From Aradus depressus (Eukaryota; Arthropoda; Insecta; Hemiptera; Aradidae), in NCBI GenBank assembly GCA_963662175.1, contig OY759223.1:19631460-19695459 (forward strand): a stretch of DNA of 64,000 nt, in the 5' to 3' direction. Position 1 is the first letter of the stretch. Every line of letters starts with the position of its first letter. The position numbers were made by a program, and so were the translations under genes. The notes below the pieces were generated by a model, which saw only the letters and a list, made by a program, of their open reading frames with translations, searched no databases and was not told where the DNA came from. Positions 11,220-22,974 of the stretch are shown piece by piece.

Positions 11220-11560
11220 CTGTGTTATAATAGAAGAGTGACTTACAGAGAACTGCCCTAGGACAGCGGACTGTGGCTGGACTGCAGCGCTTCGTCGAAA
11301 CATGACCTATCCGATGGACAACACAACACTGACTCCCCCTCCTAACTTCAGTCTGGCTAATTACAGATGCACATGTCTCCCAGAGTGGGGAGGAGCCTCT
11401 GGAGCTGAGAACTCTCTCAGGAGGTCGTTAGCTGGTGTGTCACTACGACCGGTCTTCTTGTAGCACTCACTCACTCCCTTGGCCAAGTGTACCGCACTTC
11501 CGGACTCATTTTCCACAACGGAATCTTGCCCTCAGAACAAGTATGGGAAAACATTGTGAA
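11220..11560. other. GC-richer unique island, open on both strands
   Basis: Unlike its AT-rich surroundings. A 53-residue plus-strand frame with ATG at 11302 (MTYPMDNTTLTPPPNFSLAN...) overlaps a 57-residue minus-strand frame at 11361-11531. Neither has a recognised domain, and I cannot decide between an exon on either strand and unique non-coding DNA. It lies inside the putative large intron. Confidence 0.25.
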
Positions 11561-11794
11561 TACTAGAACGATGGACATAAAATACAAAAACAAGCGTGCA
11601 AATTGCTTTATGGAAATCTGAAATACTCGATAATATGAAGGTTTTTTGAGAAGAGAAATTGAAGTTTGGAAACAATTTATCGATTAATACATCCTGTAGT
11701 TGATTTTTAGCCCTCCGTAGTGGCAGAGTAGGGGTGTAAAACTATCGATGGTGATATCGATAGTTTTAAAACATCGTTAAAATGATAAAAAGTC

Positions 11795-12150
11795 GAGGGC
11801 GCCGGTAGCTCAGTGGTATGCGTGCTTGACTTCTGAGCTCAAGGTCGTGGGTTCGTAGCCCGACCGAGGCCCTTAGTTTATTTTATCTGGGAGGTTAGAT
11901 AAACTTAAGCACGCCGTCCTTCGGATGGGACGTTAAGCGATGGTCCCGAGCCTATACGATGTCAGGTACTCGTTAAAAACCCCTACCCTAGATGAATAAA
12001 AATTTAGGTAGGCAAAATTTAGGACTCCCACAGTAGAGTCGGGCTCATGTCTACCAGAGTTACGAAAGAGTGCTCTGGTAGTAGGCGATATGACCTCGTA
12101 GTTAAAGCCCGGGCATGAGTTATAAAACCTAACCTAAACTAAACCTAACC
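11795..12150 (+). repeat. SINE-A full-length copy with CCTAA-like tail
   Basis: Complete head and body; tail is two imperfect CCTAA blocks. Perfect 12-base duplication tgataaaaagtc (11783-11794 and 12151-12162). Between 12150 and 12830 lie short inverted motifs (actatcgatag) and an ordinary AT-rich spacer with no gene. Confidence 0.93.
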
Positions 12151-12834
12151 TGATAAAAAGTCTTTGAACTATCGATAGGTACTATCGAAATATATTTCCA
12201 AGCAAAAGTGACATCCAGTCACTCTATGCTCATGTATTTTTTTGTACATGTACACATGTACATGTAAGTAATTTAAGGAAGACAAATAAACAAGATGTCG
12301 TACAATGTAAGCATTGTTAGGTACCAACAAAAAATATCACATCAAAAACGAACAACTAAAATCAAACACTAGAACAACAGAAACCTCAACAAAATAAAAT
12401 AAAACAAAAAACCAACAAGTGTTCGGCATTGCAAAAACGACATTTAGCCAGTTTTTTTGAACCCACATCCTTATCGAAGTAACTCCACACATCGGACTTG
12501 AGTTTACGACTCATTTTTCAGTTCAAAACAACAAAGAACGCTACAAGAATAGTAAATTTTCAGTTCAAAGCAACGAAACACTCTACAAGAACAGTAAATG
12601 TAACCTTCCTTCGATTCAGAGGATCCCACAAATACAAAGTCCTCCTCCGGTAGTATCGAAACTATCGTTAACGTCAACTATCGATAGTTTTACATCCCTA
12701 TGGAAGAGTAAACCCTCACATTAAATATTTTATTTTGGGCATCCTAGGGTTAATTTGAACAAACCCCTATACACGTGACTAATATTTTTTAATGTACAAA
12801 CATCCCTGCAAATTTTATTGAAATCGATTAAGGA

Positions 12835-13179
12835 CTAGGAGCAGTGGGAGCTTTGCGAACGCAATTTTTGGAATTTTATGTTCTCCGACCACCCGAATCC
12901 AAAAATTTAAAAAAAAAAAAATGTTATCTGTATTTGTGTGAGTCTGTGAACACACAATTTTATTTGTGTATTCATTTTAAGCTAAATCGGCCAATGAGAA
13001 GAGGAGAATCAGGGCGTGAGCCTTAACACAAAAACTCCATTAACTGCCATCTTAATGAATGTATTGTCACGAAATTTCATATTTGAATTCAAAATCCCAT
13101 AAGAATGGCAACTATTAATTTTCCGCAAAATCAGCCGAAGGGAAGAGGAGGAACAGAGGGGGCCCAACTCAAAAAAACT
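12835..13179 (+). repeat. G-repeat, left half of an interrupted copy
   Basis: G-repeat sequence broken by the LINE fragment at 13180-13815. It resumes at 13816 with the unit ctctataactgtcgatataa and runs to about 13915. Confidence 0.7.
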
Positions 13180-13815
13180 ATAATAATAATAATAATTTTT
13201 ATTGTTCAAAGGGATCACTTCTATACAATTGAGTCAGTGACCATTACTTTTACAATATTGACATTAACATTTCCAAAATTATATATTGGTCAGCTGGAAA
13301 AAAATGACATACATAATTACAGGAACCTTTAACAAACTAAATAAATAACATAAATAAATAAAGTATAAATAAAATAAGTAATATACTATGGAAGTTAAAT
13401 ACATTATTCATTAACAATGAATGATCTTAGTTTCAGAGCGCTGATTATATAATGAAAAATGTTTGAGATATCATTCTTATTATGGGCCAGAAGTAATGTG
13501 TGAAAGCTGGATCGGTCTATACTGACACTCTGAGGCAGGAAGTGGCTTCTAATGGGGGAGTAGATCGGACAGGATATTAATAGGTGGTATAAGTCTTCCA
13601 ATTCGTTTTTGTTGCAGATCGTACAAAATTCTTGGGGATATAGGGTGTATACATAATTTTTGTAACTGATTTTTAGATAGTACTTGCCAGATAGACGGAG
13701 TTGTGCCAGTGTTTTGAGGTGTGCGAAAGGAGCGTTCAGGTTTAAGTATGGTTGGAGTTGATCTGAGTTGTAAATATTGGGATAAAAGGTGTTGAAACGG
13801 CAATATAAAAGGTAA
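13180..13815 (-). pseudogene. 5'-truncated non-LTR retrotransposon, C-terminal part of ORF2
   Basis: Minus strand. Frames 13549-13803 and 13404-13601 together encode the C-terminal region of a reverse-transcriptase polyprotein, including the pattern (L/E)D-YHLL-SCP-Y-P-R typical of the His/Cys tail motif. A frame change separates the two. The 3' end is a run of ATT units (ataataataataattttt on the plus strand). Flanking duplication tcaaaaaaact (13169-13179 and 13816-13826). A second copy of the same family is at 32761-34935. Not functional: no endonuclease or polymerase remains. Confidence 0.8.
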
Positions 13816-14384
13816 TCAAAAAAACTCTATAACTGTCGATATAAATAATATGTCGACACAAAACTTAGTATGATTCAGAGGGAGATGAAAAACTTAGTGG
13901 TTTAATTCTGACCATTATTGATCCTAAAAGCAATAAAGAAATTTGAATTTGGAACTAATTGTGTCCCAGGGTTTCGTAAGTAACGTAACGAGCAAGTTCC
14001 AGAATCATCTATAACTGGTCATGTCAAACCAACAAGACCGAAGTAAAGATATGTATTAGGGACATCATTTCTCATGCAACACATGTTTCCTATGTTGCTT
14101 CTATCTTTTACAACAGTTGTTGACATGAAGGACTGTTTCAGGTAGTTTAGTTCATGATGATGAACGGCTGGGTGTTGCAAGTGTCACCTCTCTACACCCG
14201 GAGACCACCCGTGGGTGACTCAGAACTGCTCCCTCCATCTGTAAACTGAAGATTCGTTCCGACCTCTGACAGGTCAACATGGGTCATCCCCTGACCTGAC
14301 CTGAACACAACAGCTATATTATCATAAAGAATGGGAGAAAAACAGACCCTATCACTCCTGTTTGTCACTAACTTTCTATCGGAA

Positions 14385-14830
14385 AATGAAATGAAAAGAA
14401 ATTTTATTCTAGGACCCCTAAGAAAAAATACATAGAGACAAAAATAAAAGGAAGCAATGAAATAAAGTATCAGTATATCATACATACAAATAAATTAGTG
14501 CTACAGAGGAGATAAACTAGCCAATAATAAATATAGATAAATAAATAGTAATATGAACCGCTTAATTATGTAGAAAATAAATTAAGAAACATCGACAGAG
14601 CGTAATACAATAATGGTTACCTATAAAGGAGAAAGAAGGATGCCCAGATTAGGATTGAAATAAAATTAATTTTAGTAATTAGGGGCTAGACCGAACAAGT
14701 GTGAAGAGAAAGAAGAAGAAAAATAATAATATTAATAAAATAAAATAAATTAATAAACATCGGCAGAGCGTAATACAATAATGGTTACCTATAAAGGAGT
14801 CAAATCGGTCAAAAAGAAGCGGGAGTTTAG
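14385..14830 (-). repeat. LINE 3'-end-like repeat with a 168-bp local duplication
   Basis: Starts (plus strand) gaaatgaaaagaaattttat and shares aattagtgctacaNNggag with 47685-47893. A block carrying cagagcgtaatacaataatg occurs twice, 168 bases apart (near 14598 and 14766). No coding sequence. Confidence 0.45.
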
Positions 14831-15184
14831 AGAAAAGAAGGGGATTAACACAAAAATCCACAATTTATGCGTTATTTGCCACCTTCCTAGAAGTGCATTT
14901 TTCAACTATCTCCTAGGATAGTGCATAATAATAATGGTTTACATAGTGTTTATATAGACCATAGTGTATAATATTGGCAATGTATTATAATAATAGTTTT
15001 GTACATTAAGGCGTCTATAGTGTCTTACACGATTCTGTTATCTAAATCTAACAAATACCGCTCCAACTTTACTACACCCCCCGGTTTCTTTGCATAATGT
15101 CCCACTAATCTATAGCATTCAGTAATTCATCGTTTCTCTCCAAATTGCCTGTCCCACTCTATAGATCAATGACCGAAGAATAGC

Positions 15185-15583
15185 TGATAACGCAGATCCC
15201 TTACGTCTGGATCCCTTGAGTGGGGCCCCTGGGGTGTCTCAGTGTGCGGACGGTGGCTGGGCTTGGGGGCTTGGTCGGCTCCACTGGGATCTCTGGACTG
15301 ATATAGTCCCGGGCTTGGAGGGTGTGGTCGGTGCCACATACAAGCACACCCTCTCTAACAGGCCTAGCTACACCGCGGCCTAAGCCCAATGCCTAAAGAG
15401 AGACGCCCAGTTGTGCCGTTGCTTGTCCCCTGGCCTGGTTGGGACGCTCACTGGGTGCCCCGGGGTCCTGTGCGGGGTCCCCCCTCCGTTCGCCCCCCAG
15501 TTTCTCTGCGGGATCTCTTACTTATTTGAGCAGTCAGGCATCAATGACCCTTGTGGTTGATATGCCATAAAAAAAAAAAAAAA
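15185..15583 (+). mobile_element. GC-rich retroposon 3' end with poly(A)
   Basis: About 370 bases of strongly GC-rich sequence in an AT-rich setting, ending in 13-15 A residues. A plus-strand frame of roughly 70 codons without its own start runs to a TAA that lies within the first bases of the A tail (…VVDMP then stop). This is the look of a 5'-truncated LINE or a retroposed mRNA. Family unknown. Bases 14830-15185 hold AT-rich spacer only. Confidence 0.45.
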
Positions 15584-15589
15584 TGGCTT

Positions 15590-15925
15590 CTATAGTGTCA
15601 AATATACTATAGTATATATCATTATTACAGTGTATTATAACAATAACTTCTATACATTAAGGCTTCTGTAGTATCTTATATACACTATAGTGTATCTTCA
15701 AGACAGTTTATTATAACATTGGCTTCTGTAGTGTGTTATCATTATAGATAATGTTTGAATGACAGATAACGAGTAAATACCAAGGACCCCAATAAGTGCC
15801 GATGTAATGAATGTATCGACAAGAAATTTAGCAAGAGGATTCAACAGTCCCATTGATTTTTAGCCAAAACTGTATATTGGTTCTAAAGAAAGAGCGAAAA
15901 TATATTTGAGTAATTCACGCTTATT
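15590..15925 (+). repeat. Composite repeat ending in a G-repeat 3' half
   Basis: Second copy of the composite seen at 10935-11190 (ttgaatgacagataacgag, then the last G-repeat unit). Confidence 0.65.
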
Positions 15926-16329
15926 GTTATCAGTTTTTTTTTATTTCTTATTTATTTAAGAGTTAATGTCCTTTGACCGTTTTCTTCCCGCATGGCCACA
16001 TAAGTACCTAAATGAACAGTTGGTAATATAAGCGTGTCAGGCAGGAACCATAGGGGCTGGAGGTACAGGGCGTACTTCCTTCCACATTAAGAGGGCAGCT
16101 CGAGTGTAACCCAAGGATAATATAAGGCGGGAGCATTATCTATCATATATGATCTAGCAGCAAACATCACCCAACCGAAACACACCAATTAATGCACAGC
16201 TTGCACCTTTCGGACAAAGTACACTCATAGGCCTCAAACTATATGCATGTCCTGTGATGTATAAAAATAATACACACATTAAAATGATTAAATTATAAAC
16301 ATAAAAAAATTAATCATATTTATTTTTTA

Positions 16330-16515
16330 TATAAAAAGCAAATTTCTTTTAAAACAAATGAGTAAAAAACAAAACACGATCATCAGCTGTTTTTTTAATG
16401 TGTGTAGAGAGAGTCGAGGCCTAGGCAATGGCAACGGTCTGAGTAAAAATGTAGAGTGGTGGGTGTTTAGGCTTAAGTTGTAATGAACTAAATAGAAGTG
16501 TATTGACAGTGAAAT
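16330..16515 (+). repeat. Dispersed repeat C (cagctgtttt family)
   Basis: Shares aaaacaaatgagtaNaaaac, atcagctgttttt and gagagtcgag blocks with 50875-51045 (opposite strand), and more weakly with 40225-40430. Class unknown. Confidence 0.5.
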
Positions 16516-16519
16516 TGAT

Positions 16520-16737
16520 CCTAAATTTATACTCACCTGGGGTAGGGATCTTTAACGAGTACTTGACACCGTACAGGCTCGGGACCATCGCTTAACATCC
16601 CATCCGAAGGATCGAGGATCGTTTGCTTAAGTTTATTTTACCTCCCAGATAAAATAAACTAAGGGCCTCGGTCGGGTTACGAACCCACGTTCTTGAGCTT
16701 AGAAGACAAGCACGCATACCACTGAGCTACCGGCGCC
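16520..16737 (-). repeat. SINE-A copy, 5' head present, tail truncated
   Basis: Minus-strand copy ending in the head (ctgagctaccggcgccctc). Its head abuts the mariner TIR eight bases away. Confidence 0.88.
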
Positions 16738-16745
16738 CTCATATA

Positions 16746-17679
16746 CAGGGTGTAACAAGTCGAGAGGGCGATACTTGGGGATCTTATAGTAAATTTAATT
16801 CTGAACAAAAAAGTTCATATAAAAATAGGTCCGCAAATGCTTTGTTTAAAAGTTATAATCAAAAAACTGCAGGGCAAAGAAAGAAACACCTGCAATTGGA
16901 ATAAGGGTTTAGGGTCTGAATAGGGTTCAAACTTCAATACCATTCATGTTTATGAATGTTGGGTTCTATTTCAATGCAACTAATCTTATTTATTGTGAAT
17001 CAGTTTTGCATAAAATGCCGCGAAAGTTCAAGAATGCGGAATATGCAGATATTCTATTTGTATACGGTTTTTGTAACGGGAACAGTGATGCAGCTGTTGA
17101 GTACCGAAGACGTTTCCCTCTTCGACGGATCCCCCATCGAAGGGTTTTCCAGGCTACTTATCAACGAATAAGAGAAACTGGCCGTGTTACAGAGCTGCCT
17201 ACCAGAATAATTAATCCACGAGTCAATGTAAATCGAATTGAAAATACCATCAGAGCTTTTGAAGTAAATTCGACGACAAGCCCACGTCGAACCGAGCTTC
17301 AAATGCTGGTTTCGCATATGGAAGTGTACAGAACCCTATGGAGCGAACGTCATTTTAATTCAGTACAGTATTTAGTACAGGGTGATGGTAAAGCAGGGAT
17401 GCAATTAACTGGTATCTTCGTCGTTTAGTATCCAATCATCACTTTGGTAACAACATCTTATGGACAGATGAGGCTACATGAATGGTATTGAACTTTGAAC
17501 CCTATTCAGATCCTAAACCCTTATTCCAATTGCAGGTATTTCTTTCTTTGCCCTGCAGTTTTTTTATTATAACTTTTAAACAAAGCATTTGCGGACCTAT
17601 TTTTATAGGAACTTTTTTGTTCAGAATTAAATTTACTATAAGATCCCTAAGTATCGCCCTCTCGACTTGTTACACCCTG
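16746..17679 (+). mobile_element. Deleted mariner-type element with about 190-bp inverted ends
   Basis: Ends cagggtgtaacaagtcgag and its complement. The inverted similarity continues for roughly 190 bases on each side (to near 16930 and 17490), much longer than usual mariner TIRs. TA-rich flanks are consistent with TA target choice. It encloses a truncated transposase (17015-17428). The element is 934 bases long, shorter than an autonomous one. Confidence 0.88.
17015..17428 (+). pseudogene. N-terminal part of a mariner-superfamily transposase (DUF4817-like HTH)
   Basis: 137 residues starting MPRKFKNAEYADILFVYGFC. This is the helix-turn-helix region (DUF4817 type) found at the N-terminus of one arthropod mariner-like transposase group: residues 1-60 hold the NAEYAD...YGFC and RRRFP motifs, and the region near 75-115 is a second HTH-like part. 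After the stop at 17428, another frame still reads ...NNILWTDEAT (about 17447-17480), the strand around a catalytic Asp of the DDE core. The sequence then jumps to the 3' TIR. So a frameshift and a large internal deletion removed the catalytic domain. It cannot make an active enzyme; an HTH-only peptide able to bind the TIRs is possible in principle. Confidence 0.75.
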
Positions 17680-18138
17680 TGTATATAATATTATTTTTAC
17701 TTTGTTTTTTCTTCATTTTCACTAGTTTATTTTCATTGTTTTAATCATTGCCTTTCATTAACATTTAATATTTATTGTATTTATTCTTAAAGACCTCTTT
17801 TTCCCTTTATTCTCAGTCCCTGGAGAAGCACACTTAGTACAGAAATTTTTGAAGTTTGTTTCATTAACCAAAAGCCTGGTCTCTCCTTCCTATTGCATCG
17901 TTTTCAAATCCTGCTATATATTAATAATATTTCTTACGCCTTACTAAATCAACAATTGACTTTTAGCGCGAACTATCGATTGGTTTTGGAGGGAGTACAA
18001 AAACATATTTTGTGGTAATAAAAAGATTTAATGTTTGTAGTATGATGTTCTCTTTGATGTATTTCTGTTGTTTCTAGACCCCATGAGCCCCGGATCCATG
18101 TGGTCAACTTATAGATAATAACAGTTGATAGCTTTCTT

Positions 18139-18450
18139 GTGGGTTCTGTTCAGTCAATAGAACTACCATATGACACAAGATGGAAGTCAATAATATCTAA
18201 CCACTTCCTTAGTAGTCGAGGAACATATGTGTGCGGAGAGCAGATGGCAACCATTGGTATTCTTGTGTTGGGAGCACTCCTGTTTAGCCAGACGTACAGA
18301 TGTCCGGAGGAAGTTCCCAGGGTTCGCCACGCACAAGAATACCATATGAGACCGGAAATAGCCGCGCGGCGACTGCCATATTGTTCCAAAACCTCTCCGC
18401 TCGCTCTGATTAACAAATATGGAATATATTTTCCAGTCAGTGAACCATAA
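18139..18450 (+). pseudogene. 103-codon open frame ending in a short A tail (retroposon tail?)
   Basis: Plus-strand frame whose TAA stop forms the start of a run of 11 A residues (18448-18458). It includes ...RCPEEVPRVRHAQEYHMRP. I do not recognise the protein. A stop codon merging with poly(A), in sequence GC-richer than its surroundings, resembles the 3' end of a truncated LINE. The minus-strand frames here are shadows. Bases 17700-18130 hold AT-rich spacer. Confidence 0.35.
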
Positions 18451-18829
18451 AAAAAAAAATGGCTTCACAATACTTAGATATGTTCAACGACCGGTAAAAG
18501 AAACTTTGCATGAAGTAATAACAGTGTACAGTGGTCTTTCTTCAGCTGCTCCCCACTTCCGGTAGTTAATTAGTAGCAAAGTGCAACTGCACTATTGTGG
18601 AGGTCGGTGCAATGTGAATATGCAGGTATCCATAACTCTTAGCTTCTCAAGTTCATTGTTCAATAGTGATGCGTATCCCAGCCTGAAATGTGCAACGTTG
18701 CATACATAAATATATAAGTTTTGAGGAGAATGAACTTAGTGAATTTAATTGCAAATTTTTTTTTAGTATAATAGAATCGACAAAAAGTAAGAGAGACTAT
18801 GATGTTTATAGGCGCACAACATCTGAGGT

Positions 18830-18935
18830 TATTAGAAATACGAAGTATAGAGGGACGTTATGTCAAAAATTCGATGCGAAGTTTTGAACAGAATTTCATG
18901 TTTTCCGACCTCCATATTGCAATTAAGAAAAAAAA
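18830..18935 (+). repeat. G-repeat 5' fragment
   Basis: agtatagagggacgttatg followed by ttttgaacagaatttcatg, matching the G-repeat start. A short 3' end (cggtgattcaccgac) lies at 19257-19272. The 111-codon frame at 18799-19134 runs through this repeat and is not a gene. Confidence 0.55.
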
Positions 18936-19569
18936 AATTCTTTGTATCGACAAAATGTTATATATGAGTCCACCAGAATCAAAACTCACAATATCCAAAA
19001 ATCAAAATTTTGGGAATTTGCCAAAAACCGCTCTCGACTACAATTTGCTTCGCCGGTTCTTGCAAATGTTTTTTTTACATCCTGTTAGCGCTTTAAAAAG
19101 AAATACATACAAAAAAAAACTAATTTTTATATAGCGTTATAAAAATAAAAGCAGTAAAATTTTGGATATATAATAATAATAGTTAATAAAATATATTTTC
19201 ATTCATTCATTCAATGTAATGAATGTATTGACACAAAATGTTTTAACACAAACGGTGATTCACCGACAACTTTTTTTTTAACTTTAACTTATCGTAAAAT
19301 GTCTCCTTGTTAAGAGCTACTCTGAGTGCTAAGAGTGTGGATGTGATGTGATATTGAGGGTGCTGTGGATGGTCTGGGTTCCATTTCAGTGAGTCACGAT
19401 AAGTCCTTTGTGTTTACGGGATAGCTTTTCTGCCCCATATCTAATTTGTCGCACCCATAACAGACCATCCCTACTACTCACACTTCACTCAATACAATTC
19501 TGTTTAAAACTATCATCTATATGTTCCAACTTTCATCAATTCAAATAAACTATTTAATTACAGAAATAT

Positions 19570-19970
19570 AAAAAAAAATGACGCGGTACTATGAGAATTG
19601 ATGTGTAAACATCTGCTTTAGTTCAAAAATTTACTGTCGTGCACTAATTTTGATTGAAATTGGTTTTATGATGTTTGATTTTATTTCATAAGAAAAGTAG
19701 TATGAGGAATTAAACTTTCAAATCTATTGTAAAATAAGATATATACAACTGTGACTGTAGTGTCTCTAAATACTGCGAGAATACAGCGTCCATGGTAGTT
19801 TTCGAATTTGTTGTTGAAATGCTTCGATTCGTATTCATTTGTAGATTACGTTTGTCATTTGAAAATGAAATAAGGTGTTCGGAATCTCCTGAAATGGATA
19901 AAAACATTATATTATTTGTTGTGACAATATGACAACATATATATTATTTATTGATCTATATTTTCAGCAG
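19570..19970. repeat. Dispersed repeat D
   Basis: Shares gagaattgatgtgtaaacat and gcttcgattcgtattcattt blocks, in the same order, with 50475-50690. Class unknown. Confidence 0.5.
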
Positions 19971-20038
19971 TTGTTATTATTATATATTAATAACAATATT
20001 ATACAATAATATATTGAAATATTATATACTATATTTTG

Positions 20039-20376
20039 GAGGGCGCCGGTAGCTCAGTGGTATGCGTGCTTGACTTCTGAGCTCAAGAATGTGGGTTCGT
20101 AACCCGACCGGAGGCCCTTAGTTTATTTTTTCTGGGAGGTAAGATAAACGTAAGAACGCCGTCCTTCGGAGGGAACGTTAAGCGATGGTCCTGAGCCTGT
20201 ACGATGTCAGACCTCTACCCTAGGTGAATAAAAATTTAGGGTAGGCAAAATTTAGAACTCCCACAGTAGAGTCGGGCTCATGTCCACCAGAGTGACGAAA
20301 GAGCGCTCTGGTAGTAGGCGATATGACCTCGTAGTTAAAGCCCGGGCATGAGTCATAAACCTAACCAAACCTAACC
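20039..20376 (+). repeat. SINE-A full-length copy with CCTAA tail
   Basis: Head, body and a mutated CCTAA tail. Perfect 12-base duplication tactatattttg (20027-20038 and 20377-20388). Confidence 0.93.
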
Positions 20377-20805
20377 TACTATATTTTGTTAGATTTACAT
20401 TGCTACATTATTTTCTTTTTTAATTTTATTTATTGTGACAAATTTAAGCTATCGAAGCATCTTAACCTAAAAGTTTCTTACCGAAAGATCATTTTAAAGT
20501 TCGTAATATTGATATTTTAATTAAATTCACTACAACGGTAAATATGGTCAAGAATGTTGTAAAAATACGATGTTATATCTAGTTTTTCAGAGTTGTTTTA
20601 TTCTTTCACTTCCTTATTTCATGAACGTAGAAATGCTCAAAAACAGCTGACGTCACAGATAAAGAAGTGTGTAGTGTGATAGCTGCGCAATCATCCGACA
20701 CACACACTTACGCTAACACATCAACGAGACTTACGCTCTGACGGTTTGACATAGCCCCTGCCGAGAGCTAACATGTTTACACATCAAAAAGTCGTTCATC
20801 ATGGG

Positions 20806-21045
20806 CTATGTACTTCCCCAGTACACATTAATATATTAAGTTTTCGCTCTCCCTCCAAAGCCAATCGACTGTTTGAACTAAAATATTTGACTTACATAGT
20901 GGTCTTTGAATCATACTAAATGTTGTGACAATAATTCCCTTAATCTCCTACAACCTCCTCCCTCTGATCTACCTTCCCTTCTGCTGATTTCGCAGAACAT
21001 TAATAGATTAAAAATAAAGAAAAACGTATATTTAAAAAAAAAAAA
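20806..21045 (-). repeat. G-repeat copy
   Basis: Minus orientation from the 3' end (gctatgtacttccccagtac) through aagttttcgctctccctcc. Bases 20390-20805 are AT-rich with a unique stretch near 20640-20790 and no recognisable gene. Confidence 0.7.
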
Positions 21046-21071
21046 TATTGTCTATTTCACAAAACATATAT

Positions 21072-21590
21072 AATACTAGCAGTAATACCCGGCGTTGCCC
21101 GGGGAACTTTGACTTGTCTCCCAATATCTCCTATAAGGCTATTCAGTTCCTCGACATTCAGATTGTTATAATTTTCAATTATTCATATGGAATAAGGCTT
21201 ATAGTCCTTCAACTGTAGTAACGCTAGCTTTGGAGCTAAAACTAATTTATTCAAAAAGATTTCTCATTAAGTTAGGTTTTCGAAATACAAAGATTGCGTG
21301 AGTGGATGCTGGGATGGACCAGGGGTTGATTAAAGAATAGACCTTAACCTTCCGGTAGATAAAACTTATCTTTTCAAAAAGATTCCTCATTAATCATTGC
21401 AGTGGTTTTTGAGTTACAAAGATTGCGTGGGTGGATGCTGGTATGGACCAGATATTGAGGTACTAATACGCCTATAACCTTCCACAGTCGATGACGAACA
21501 AATTAAAAAAAAAATTAATCAAATCCATCAAGCCGTTCGTGAGTTATAGCGGTACAACGCATAGACATTTTCAGCTTTATATACTTATAT
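21072..21590 (+). repeat. Dispersed repeat E (cccggcgttgcccgggg), copy 1
   Basis: Begins actagcagtaatacccggcg and ends tagcggtacaacgcatagac + attttcagctttatata. A second copy is at 24201-24730. Two internal units (gattgcgtgNgtggatgctg ... ggaccag) make it a tandem of about 150-base modules. Repeats with this start are widespread in animal genomes; I do not assign the class. Confidence 0.75.
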
Positions 21591-21593
21591 GAT

Positions 21594-21668
21594 GGGAGTA
21601 CTTTTGGTAATGCTACCATCTTCAGCCACGTCATCGCTGAAGATAGTAGCAATACCGAAAATACTCTC
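21594..21668. repeat. 33-bp-arm hairpin
   Basis: Left arm 21594-21626 (gggagtacttttggtaatg...) and right arm 21636-21668 are near-perfect complements around a 9-base loop (cacgtcatc). It lies just beyond the end of repeat E copy 1. Confidence 0.85.
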
Positions 21669-21867
21669 ATATTATATATGATTTGTGAAATAGACATTTT
21701 CTTAAAAAAACGTAAGTTTTTCTTCATTTTTTATTAAGTGTTTCACAATATCTCTGCAAAAAATGTTAAATATCATTAATAGATGACGTCCTCATTCAAG
21801 TATGAAATTTCATGTCGATATATTCATTACATTGACAGTTATTAAACTTGTTTGTGTTTGAACTTTA

Positions 21868-22968
21868 GTAGATTGCAACATAGTGCATAATCCTTACGCC
21901 TCCGGAGTATGTGCACCATCTCTTCTCCATATTGCATCACCCAACAAGATTTCGGCTTCATTCTTCAGGAACGAAGAGTAAAGTATTTTTCGGAAGTTCG
22001 ACCGATTTTTTTATTTTATTTTTGAAATCAGGGGGATTAAACATTTCTGTGTGTGTGTCTGTGAACACGATAATTCCCGATAGAAGCACGAAATGTTATG
22101 TGTATTCAGAACCCTCACATAAAATTTCGTGCCTATAGATACATTCTAATGGGAGTTATCGTGTTCACAGACACACACACACACACATACAGAGAAATGT
22201 TTACTTTCCCAGCTATACCAAGTACAGTAGACTCTCCCTTATCCGGCGTTGCCGGGACCGACGTGACGCCGGATAACAGAAAACACCGGATTACGGAAAT
22301 CATCAATTAATGAGAAAAAATATATCAATTAAAGCATAAAAAAAAGTGTTTTTAGGTGAGCTAAGGAATAAAACACGTATGTATTTTGTTGATAACATTT
22401 ATTATATTGATAAATATGTACATACTGAACATTGATTTATATGTACATATATTTATCCAAGCATTAAAAATATATTTTGAAATCTGCGTTTAATTAAGTG
22501 AAGTAATAAAATATTGTATTAGCGTTCCCTTCATTATAAATACTTCCATTTATGTTTGTAGAATAAAAATACATAAAAGATTCGTGAGTTACGGAATTAT
22601 TATGTGCTCGTAAATACACGTGGCTCATATAATTGATAATCTAATAATTGAATGTTAATTTTAGTTTAACAAATTTGATATAATTTTGCCAGGGGAGCGC
22701 GCTGGTTAACAGAACGCCGGATAAGGGAGAGTCTACTGTAATTTGAAACTGAATTTTCAACGGAATTTCCTGTTTTCCGAACCCCTGATTCTAAAAATAA
22801 AATAAAAAAAAAATCAGAGGATTTCCGAAAAATGCTTTCTTCTTCGAAAAGATGTAAATCCGTTTACGAAGCTGAACTCATGTTTGGATGATGCAATTTG
22901 GAGAAGAGATGGTGCACATACTCCGGATGCGGGAGGATTGTGCATTCTGTTGCAATCTACATTCGTGA
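21868..22968. repeat. Large inverted structure with pogo-like element inside
   Basis: Arms 21868-21951 and 22886-22968 are complements (key word ctccggagtatgtgcaccat against its reverse). Inner parts around 21970-22030 and 22790-22850 also pair. Between them lie inverted G-repeat pieces (tgtgaacacgataattccc near 22058 and its reverse near 22150) and the miniature element 22225-22738. Confidence 0.75.
22225..22738. mobile_element. pogo/Tigger-like miniature element, 514 bp
   Basis: Perfect 26-bp TIRs starting cagtagactctcccttatcc, with a TA target duplication (22223-22224 and 22739-22740). The interior is AT-rich and has no transposase. TIR start CAGT and TA choice fit the pogo/Tigger group. 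It sits inside a G-repeat piece, splitting its start (ctataccaag before, cagaattttc-type text after). Confidence 0.92.
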
Positions 22969-22974
22969 TATGTC

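Noticed and set aside
18799..19134. 111-codon plus-strand frame
   Set aside because: Passes through a G-repeat fragment and A-rich runs; no recognisable protein features.
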